In this document: one piece after another, positions 44,337-49,606 of the stretch
Layout: the number at the start of each line of letters is the position of its first letter
Position numbering within the stretch: the first letter of the stretch is position 1
Position numbers and translations under genes: made by a program
The notes under the pieces: model-generated
Told to the model about the DNA's origin: nothing
What the model saw: only the letters and a program-made list of their open reading frames with translations
Databases searched by the model: none
DNA from: Planctomycetota bacterium
GTDB taxonomy: Bacteria; Planctomycetota; UBA8108; UBA1146; JAJFFE01
NCBI GenBank assembly: GCA_021776775.1
Contig: JAJFFE010000164.1
Coordinates: forward strand, 1-49,606
Direction: 5' to 3'
DNA: 49,606 nucleotides

Positions 44337-45665
44337 CTACTCCGGCACCAGCCACGTCACCAACTGCGGGAACATGATCACGGCGAGCAGTGCGAGTACC
44401 TGCAGGATGATGAACGGCACGACGCCGCGGTAGATGTGCGACGTGCGAATCCCCTCCGGGCAAACCCCCTTTAGGTAGAACAGTGCGAAGCCGAAGGGCG
44501 GGGTCAGGAACGACGTCTGTAGGTTCATGGCGATCATGACGCCGAACCAAGCGGGGTGGACTCCGAAGGTGTCGATGAAGACCGGGGCCAAGAGTGGAAC
44601 CACGATGAACGAGATCTCGAAGAAGTCGATGAAGAAACCGAGTCCGAAGATAGCGAGATTGGCGAGGATCAACGCGCCGACGTAACCGCCGGGCAGCTGC
44701 GTCAGCATCTCCTCGATCCAGACGTCGCCGTTGAAGCCGCGAAAGATCAGCGTGAACGCGGTCGATCCGACCAAGAGAAACATGACCATTGAGGTGAGCT
44801 TGGTCGTCGCTTGCATCGTTTCGATCAGCCGCTTCCAGGTGAATCGGCCCGCGAGCAGGGTGAGCACCATCGCTCCGACTGCGCCGAGCGCGCCCGCTTC
44901 GGTCGGGGTGGCGACGCCGCCGAAGATGCTGCCTAGCACAATGACGATGAGGGTCAGCGGGGGGAGCAGGACGAACGCGACACGACGCAGGAGCTGGCCG
45001 GTCGACAAGCCGCGGTCCTCGATCGGAAGGGCGGGGGCGCACTTCGGTCGCAGAGCGGCGGTGATGGCGACGTAGAGGCCGAACAAGGTGGCGAGCATGA
45101 TTCCGGGGGTCAGTGCTCCTCGGAACAGATCGCCCACGGATGTGCCGAGTTGATCAGCGAGCACCACCAACACCACGCTTGGTGGAATGATCTGGCCGAG
45201 GGTGCCCGACGCGGCGATGACACCGGTGGCGAGTTCCTTCTGGTATCCGTAGCGCAGCATGACCGGCAGCGAGATCAACCCCATGGCGACGACCGAGGCG
45301 CCGATCACTCCGGTCGCGGCGGCCAACAACGCGCCGACCACCACCACCGCCAGCGCCAGTCCGCCGCGCACCGGTCCGAACAGTTGCCCGATGGTTTGCA
45401 ACAAGTCTTCGGCGAGCTTCGACTTCTCGAGCGTCGTCCCCATGAAGATGAAGAACGGCACCGCGAGTAAGACTTGGTTCTTCATGATGCCGAAGATGCG
45501 ACTGCTGAGCGCGGCGACGTACGGCCAGCTGAATTCGCCGAGCTGCACTCCAATCGTGGCGAAGATGAGCGCAATCCCCGCCAGGCAGAACGCCACCGGG
45601 TATCCGGAGAAGATGCAGAGCAGCAACGCCACGAACATGATGGGCGCGAGCCATTCGACGATCAT
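44337..45665 (-). CDS. dctM: TRAP transporter large permease subunit DctM
   Basis: A 442-residue permease with about 12 membrane helices, the sodium-coupled transport channel of a TRAP system. ATG 45665 overlaps the stop of dctQ (ATGA); in-frame sequence upstream is the dctQ shadow. Family marks are FSGYPVAFCLAGIAL, FFIFMGTTLEKSKLAEDLL, GTLGQIIPPSVVLVVLADQ, GVATPTEAGALGAVGA and MIAMNLQTSFLTPPFGFALF. It goes with the dctQ gene just upstream. The binding protein is not next to it. Confidence 0.95.
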   Translation of the reverse strand: MIVEWLAPIMFVALLLCIFSGYPVAFCLAGIALIFATIGVQLGEFSWPYVAALSSRIFGIMKNQVLLAVPFFIFMGTTLEKSKLAEDLLQTIGQLFGPVRGGLALAVVVVGALLAAATGVIGASVVAMGLISLPVMLRYGYQKELATGVIAASGTLGQIIPPSVVLVVLADQLGTSVGDLFRGALTPGIMLATLFGLYVAITAALRPKCAPALPIEDRGLSTGQLLRRVAFVLLPPLTLIVIVLGSIFGGVATPTEAGALGAVGAMVLTLLAGRFTWKRLIETMQATTKLTSMVMFLLVGSTAFTLIFRGFNGDVWIEEMLTQLPGGYVGALILANLAIFGLGFFIDFFEISFIVVPLLAPVFIDTFGVHPAWFGVMIAMNLQTSFLTPPFGFALFYLKGVCPEGIRTSHIYRGVVPFIILQVLALLAVIMFPQLVTWLVPE

Positions 45666-46258
45666 AGGCCCACCTGCGTCGTCGTCTCGCCGGTGGGCTC
45701 CTGACGAACGCCTCGAATCGTCGCCCACTGCTTGATCGACTCCGATATGCCTTGCAGCGCCAGTAGTGCAAAGGCGATCGGGATCAACGTCTTCACCGGG
45801 TATCGCCACAACCCGCCGGGGTCGGGAGAGACTTCGAGTTCGGCCCACGAACGTCCGACGAGCCCCTTGAACTCCCAACCCGCGTCGGTCGACACCGGCC
45901 CGATCGACGACCACACGACGTAGAGGCAAAACGGAATCAGAAAGGCGAAGTGTCCGATGAGATTGATCCACGCCCGGGTCTTCGGGCCGAACCGATCATA
46001 GGCAACGTCCACTCGGACGTGGGCGTTCTGCTCCAGCGTGTACGCGGCGCCCAACAAGAAGATGAACGCGAACAGGTACCACTGCAGTTCGACCATGCCG
46101 TTGGAGGTGAGCGTCATTCCCAGCGAGCTACCAACCTTGCGGGCGATCGTATTCAGCGCGCCGACGAGGACGACGATCAGCATGGTCCAGAACACGATCC
46201 AGCCCACACCTCGGTTGAGGCGGTCGATCGTTCGCGAAAGTGCGGAGAGGAAACCCAT
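45662..46258 (-). CDS. dctQ: TRAP transporter small permease subunit DctQ
   Basis: A 198-residue four-helix protein (about 19-38, 55-76, 98-121 and 158-175). It has the DctQ marks ELQWYLFAFIFLLGAAYTL followed by HVRVDVAYDRF. The long loop between helices 3 and 4 (STDAGWEFKGLVGRSWAELE) is typical of the TakQ subgroup, which fits the TakP-type binding protein at 2013. ATG 46258 starts 149 bp after the interrupted metallophosphatase-like gene on the same strand; its stop overlaps dctM. Confidence 0.93.
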   Translation of the reverse strand: MGFLSALSRTIDRLNRGVGWIVFWTMLIVVLVGALNTIARKVGSSLGMTLTSNGMVELQWYLFAFIFLLGAAYTLEQNAHVRVDVAYDRFGPKTRAWINLIGHFAFLIPFCLYVVWSSIGPVSTDAGWEFKGLVGRSWAELEVSPDPGGLWRYPVKTLIPIAFALLALQGISESIKQWATIRGVRQEPTGETTTQVGL

Positions 46259-46407
46259 GTCGACTGTCTGTCGCGTGTAGTGAAGTGGACGCGGCGGAGT
46301 GTCGAAGAAGGGCCCGGTGATGTCAACGGCAGCGTGATGTTAGCGGCCGTCTGATGTCCGCGGCAGTGTTGATCTCCCAGCACCACGGCTTCGACCGAAC
46401 ATTGACC

Positions 46408-47394
46408 TCAACGCTTCCGGTGAGCCTCGACGTCGCGGCGCGTCGTCGGATCTGGCTCGATCTCGCCGTGGAGAACCACCCGCTCGAACTCGTGATCGTT
46501 CAGATGATCGAGCGCGGTGGAAATGGTCACTCGACCGACGGCCATCGCATACGGGTCGATCTCGTAGATCGCCGTGTTCTTGGCGAACCTCTCGACCGAG
46601 AGGCGCATCGGCGTTTCGCCTCAGCCCGGGTTTCGTGCTGGCGTGATGACTCCGTCGACCCCGGGGATCGCCGCGATTTCGTCGACCGGGCTCCCGCGTT
46701 CGCACAGAACGATCACCAAGTCGTTACGGGTGGCGAGTACCGGTGCGTGCTTCCACGCACTCTGCAGCTCCGGCACCACGCGGAACCGGCCGACGTCATC
46801 GCGGTGCGGTGTGAGGGGGCGGTACTGCATGAGTCCGACCACGCCGATTTTGACCCCTCCGCGGGTGAACTCCGCGGTCGGCGCGAAGCACGGTTGGCTC
46901 GTCGATAGGTCGATGAGGTTGGCGCATAGGATGGGGAACTCGACTTGTCGGGCTAGCTGACGAACCCAGTCGATGCCCAAGAGCAAGTCATCGCTGCCGA
47001 TGGAGAGGGCGTCGCAACCGGCGCGGTCGAGGGTGCGTGCGATGAGTTCCGCGCGATCCGCCAACTCGGGCATCCGGAACGCTGGGCTGTCGTGTTCACC
47101 GCGGTGAAAGAACGTCGACCCGACGTCGAAGTAGAGTATGTGGTCGTTGTGCGCGCGACGCTCTTTGACGTACGAGACGCGACGCGCCAGCGAGCCGACA
47201 CGCGGCTGGCTCTTACGGTTGCGGTATCCGTCGAGGTTGCCGAACGTCCCCCCCGTGAAGAGAAGGTCGAGCGTGTCGGACGCGCGTGGCGTCGACGCTG
47301 GAGCCGGCTCGGGCGCTTGAATCGGCAGGGCTGCCGGAGCGGTCGAGCCGTTCCAGAGGGTCAGAGCGAGGATTGCGGTTCCGAGGAGGCCCAT
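46408..47394 (-). CDS. Metallophosphatase/5'-nucleotidase-like protein with in-frame UGA (selenoprotein or pseudogene)
   Basis: The frame runs from ATG 47394 (GGAG upstream; signal helix GLLGTAILALTLW) to a stop at 46408, but is broken by TGA at 46621-46623. Read through, it gives 328 residues. The fold resembles the calcineurin-like/5'-nucleotidase family: LDLLFTGGTFGNLDG, GSLARRVSYVKE, LYFDVGSTFF, CDALSIGSDDLLLG, FPILCANLI and VKIGVVGLM. The usual metal ligands are changed (D-x-H-G reads GTFG, GD reads GS, GNHE reads GSDD), so it may not bind metal. After the TGA, the frame continues for about 70 codons (VERFAKNTAIYEIDPYAMAV) with no further stop. A SECIS-like hairpin lies just after the TGA. 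Options: UGA read as selenocysteine, or CGA-to-TGA nonsense mutation. Confidence 0.65.
46567..46620 (-). promoter_or_regulatory. SECIS-like stem-loop after the in-frame UGA
   Basis: Immediately after the TGA (reading the minus strand) GGCGAA pairs with TTCGCC as an outer stem, an 11-nt bulge lies on the 5' side, and CCTCTC pairs with GAGAGG as a 6-bp upper stem closing a GGTC tetraloop. The loop begins 24 nt after the UGA. Bacterial SECIS elements have a G at the loop start and lie about 16-37 nt from the UGA, as in fdhF with its GGUC loop. Confidence 0.5.
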
Positions 47395-47600
47395 TTCAAC
47401 TCCGTCTCTACTTCGGGTTTTTGACACGAGTCCCGCATAATAGTCTCGATTCGGAATCGAATCAGAAAAGAGGCTGCGAACGGCCGCGAGGCAGCGGTTA
47501 TCCTTGCGTTCGTGAATGGGTTCGCCCCCCGGCGGCAATGCGGGTGGCAGTCGGCTACTTCAAGATCAATACAAATAGTTGGATGAGGCGAGGGTCGATC

Positions 47601-49606
47601 ATGCGCGTCCTCTCTGTAGCAATGCTGACTCTGTGTTTTTGCGGCGCTCTGTCGGCGAACGAGCCGCCGAACCCGCCTGTCATCATGGAGCCCGAAGTCG
47701 ACGGTCAAATCGTCAATCCGTCCGACGTTCACATGGAGACCGCGCCGTTCTCCGATCCTGATCCGGGCGACGCGCATTTCTGTTCCGACTTTCAAATCAT
47801 CGTCGTGAGCACGGCACAGGTCGTTTGGTCGGCGCCGTGTATCACCGGTCTCGAGTCGGTGCACGCTCACTTCGGTGACGGGTCATTCGTCGGTGCGTTG
47901 GCCGGCGAGACGCAACTCGAACACGACACGGAGTACCGGTTTCGCGCACGTCACCGCGACGACTCCGGAGAGGCGGGTACCGATTGGAGCGCGTGGTCCG
48001 AGCGTACCTTTGTCACCGGCCCGCCGACGCAGATCTTCCCGCTCGAGAGCGACGACGTGCTGGATGGCTCCGATCCCATGTGGACCGACGAGCTGGGACA
48101 GCCGGTGATCCTTCCCGACTCTTCCGTTCCCGCGTCGCTGATGCTCGAAACGAGCGAAGGCTTGCTGCTGTCGTTCGAGGCGATCGCCGGCCCCGTCAAT
48201 CTCGTCATCAACCCACCGCTCTTGTCCGAGCACGGTGCCGTACGCGTGCGAGTGCTCGCGGGTGATCTCCCCGGCGGCTTGACGCTTCCCGCGAGTGAAG
48301 TCAGCTACACCGATGATGAAGAGCAAGATCACGTCATCTATCTGCCGTCGATGCAGGTGCCGAGCGGGGACGAGCTTCAATACTGGGTCTCTTCGGTGGG
48401 GGCGTCGTACGTCGCGCAGCCGTCGCAGGTCGATCCAGACTTCTCCGAGTTGGCGCAGGGAATTCCGGTTCCGTGGATCGTGAACCGTCCCGGATACAAA
48501 GTCGAAATCGTTGCGAGTGGCTTCCGTCTTCCGGTCAACGTTGCGTTTCATCCGAACCCCGGTAGCGATCCTAGCGATCCGGTGTATTACGTTTCGGAGC
48601 TGTACGGTTCGATCAAAGTGGTCACGCAGGACGGAACCGTGTCCGACTACGCGAGCGGGCTGCTCAACTTTACGCCGACCGGCGCTTTCCCCGGATCGGG
48701 CGAGCAAGGGTTGACCGGGCTCGTCGTCGAGCCCGCCACCGGAGATGTCTTCGCGGCCATGCTGTACGACGCGGGCGGGCCGCACTATCCGAAGGTCGTG
48801 CGCTTTTCGTCTCTCGACGGGGGATTGACCGCGTCGAGCGAGACGATCGTTTTGGACATGCCTGGCGAACCGCAGGGGCAGTCCCACCAGATCTCCAACT
48901 TGTCCTTCGGTCCCGACGGCAAGCTTTATGTGCACATGGGCGATGGGTTCGACGCGTTCACTGCGCAGAACCTCGACTCGTACCGAGGCAAGATCTTGCG
49001 CGTCAACCTCGACGGGACCGCGCCCGTTGACAACCCGTTCTACAACGCAGCCGGCGGCATCAACGCGCGTGACTATGTGTTTGCCTACGGTGTTCGCAAC
49101 CCATTCGGCGGAGCGTGGCGCCCCGAAGACGGCTTCCACTACGAGGTCGAGAACGGGCCGAGCACCGATCGCTTCGCCAAAGTGATCGCCGGCCAGAACT
49201 ACGGCTGGAATGGCTCCGATAGCAGCATGAGCCTGAGTGCGCTCTTGACTTGGGCGCCAGCGGTGGGGCCGACCAACATCGCCTTCGTCGATCCGACGCT
49301 GTTCGGTGGCAGCCTTTTCCCGATCGACCTTCAGGGGCACGCCTTCGTGGCGGATTCGGGGCCGACGTGGGCGTCCGGTGTTCCGAGTCGAGGGAAGCGC
49401 ATCCGTGAATACGTGCTCGATCCGGCGGGCGACTTGGTGGCCTCATCCGGGGGCCGGACGGAGGGGCCGTTGTCCTTTATCGAGGTCTTTTCCAAGGCCA
49501 CGGACGCGATCCAACAGGGCGCCTTCAGGCGCGGGGCGAATATGGGCGTCTTGAATGTGGAGCACCCCGACATCGTGCGCTTCATCAAGTTCAAAGATGA
49601 CTTGAG
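47601..49606 (+). CDS. Secreted glucose/sorbosone dehydrogenase-like protein joined in frame to class II ribonucleotide reductase sequence (3' partial)
   Basis: Open to the window end, 668 codons. ATG 47601 (GAGGCGAGGG upstream) opens a signal peptide (VLSVAMLTLCFCGALSA). Residues about 25-135 are a fibronectin-like region; from about residue 297 (YKVEIVASGFRLPVNVAF) to about 610 runs a GSDH/PQQ-type beta-propeller (GKILRVNLDGTAPVDNPF, FAYGVRNPFGG, NYGWNG, REYVLDPAGDLV). From about residue 615 the sequence becomes GGRTEGPLSFIEVF, then ATDAIQQGAFRRGANMGVLN and HPDIVRFI, the catalytic-domain region of adenosylcobalamin-dependent (class II) ribonucleotide reductase. The two families have nothing in common, so the junction near 49425-49445 is suspicious. 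The dehydrogenase part is a sound call; the fusion is doubtful. Confidence 0.8.
   Translation, partial: MRVLSVAMLTLCFCGALSANEPPNPPVIMEPEVDGQIVNPSDVHMETAPFSDPDPGDAHFCSDFQIIVVSTAQVVWSAPCITGLESVHAHFGDGSFVGALAGETQLEHDTEYRFRARHRDDSGEAGTDWSAWSERTFVTGPPTQIFPLESDDVLDGSDPMWTDELGQPVILPDSSVPASLMLETSEGLLLSFEAIAGPVNLVINPPLLSEHGAVRVRVLAGDLPGGLTLPASEVSYTDDEEQDHVIYLPSMQVPSGDELQYWVSSVGASYVAQPSQVDPDFSELAQGIPVPWIVNRPGYKVEIVASGFRLPVNVAFHPNPGSDPSDPVYYVSELYGSIKVVTQDGTVSDYASGLLNFTPTGAFPGSGEQGLTGLVVEPATGDVFAAMLYDAGGPHYPKVVRFSSLDGGLTASSETIVLDMPGEPQGQSHQISNLSFGPDGKLYVHMGDGFDAFTAQNLDSYRGKILRVNLDGTAPVDNPFYNAAGGINARDYVFAYGVRNPFGGAWRPEDGFHYEVENGPSTDRFAKVIAGQNYGWNGSDSSMSLSALLTWAPAVGPTNIAFVDPTLFGGSLFPIDLQGHAFVADSGPTWASGVPSRGKRIREYVLDPAGDLVASSGGRTEGPLSFIEVFSKATDAIQQGAFRRGANMGVLNVEHPDIVRFIKFKDDL

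Noticed and set aside
46408..46608. A separate 66-codon gene after the interrupted nucleotidase-like frame
   Set aside because: It is in the same frame as the gene upstream and has no start signal of its own; better read as its continuation past the UGA.
47883..49340. 485-codon open frame antisense to the dehydrogenase gene
   Set aside because: Arg/His-rich, no domain, no signal; the plus frame has clear domain motifs. A GC-rich shadow.
1..49606. CRISPR arrays, tRNA, rRNA, transposases, prophage genes
   Set aside because: Looked for in all intergenic stretches; none seen.

Overview
The window is about 49.6 kb of high-GC DNA that reads as the chromosome of a member of the Planctomycetota, probably an uncultured one known from a metagenome. 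The inference rests on gene content: a secreted sulfatase; a Hanks-type Ser/Thr kinase with a C-terminal TPR sensor; an ECF sigma factor fused to a membrane segment and a long C-terminal domain; a secreted protein ending in the paired dockerin-like repeats typical of this phylum; a C39-peptidase/DUF1573 lipoprotein; and many large secreted proteins without clear homologues. No rRNA, tRNA, CRISPR array, transposase or phage gene was seen.

Layout. 1-4.2 kb, plus strand: partial terpenoid-toroid-like protein, ankyrin protein, TakP-type TRAP binding lipoprotein, GNAT acetyltransferase, small membrane protein. 4.3-6.3 kb, minus: membrane sigma factor, divergent from a secreted alpha/beta hydrolase (6.4-7.9). 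8-9 kb: two small membrane proteins. 9-14.7 kb, minus: secreted HEAT-repeat protein, secreted polyproline protein, and a coupled sulfatase/TPR pair. 14.9-17.4 kb: methyltransferase, small secreted protein, dockerin-like protein. 17.6-21.9 kb, minus: kinase-TPR and a large secreted protein. 22-25 kb, plus: radical SAM/SPASM enzyme overlapping a membrane ankyrin protein. 25-30 kb: ergothioneine genes egtB and egtD (minus), and divergently an ABC importer (ATPase plus binding-protein/permease fusion). 30-31 kb: a 293-bp imperfect inverted repeat around a decayed HNH-nuclease gene. 31-35.2 kb, minus: SASA-type esterase, then a four-gene overlapping unit (membrane protein, lipoprotein, zinc-ribbon protein, glycosyltransferase). 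35.3-36.6 kb: a second glycosyltransferase. 37-41.6 kb, plus: Cys-rich secreted protein with a clear terminator, then the coupled C39/DUF1573 lipoprotein and a carboxypeptidase-regulatory-like protein. 41.6-43.8 kb, minus: DUF4105 protein and a third glycosyltransferase. 44-47.4 kb: small membrane protein, TRAP permeases DctM and DctQ, and a metallophosphatase-like gene interrupted by an in-frame UGA. 47.6 kb to the end: a secreted glucose/sorbosone-dehydrogenase-like protein whose reading frame passes, in frame, into class II ribonucleotide reductase sequence.

How genes work together. The clearest unit is ergothioneine: EgtD trimethylates histidine, EgtB adds sulfur, and the divergent ABC system resembles the EgtUV ergothioneine importers. 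TRAP components are split: the binding protein lies more than 40 kb from the permeases, but the types match. Four sites with ATGA overlaps (and one TGATG) mark translationally coupled pairs.

Best leads for something new: (1) the in-frame UGA at 46621-46623, followed at the right distance by a SECIS-like hairpin with a GGUC loop; (2) the egtBD-ABC neighbourhood; (3) the radical SAM-ankyrin membrane operon; (4) the ungapped inverted repeat around an HNH remnant; (5) the dehydrogenase/reductase junction at the window end, most likely an assembly chimera. All calls come from reading sequence by eye; no database search was run.
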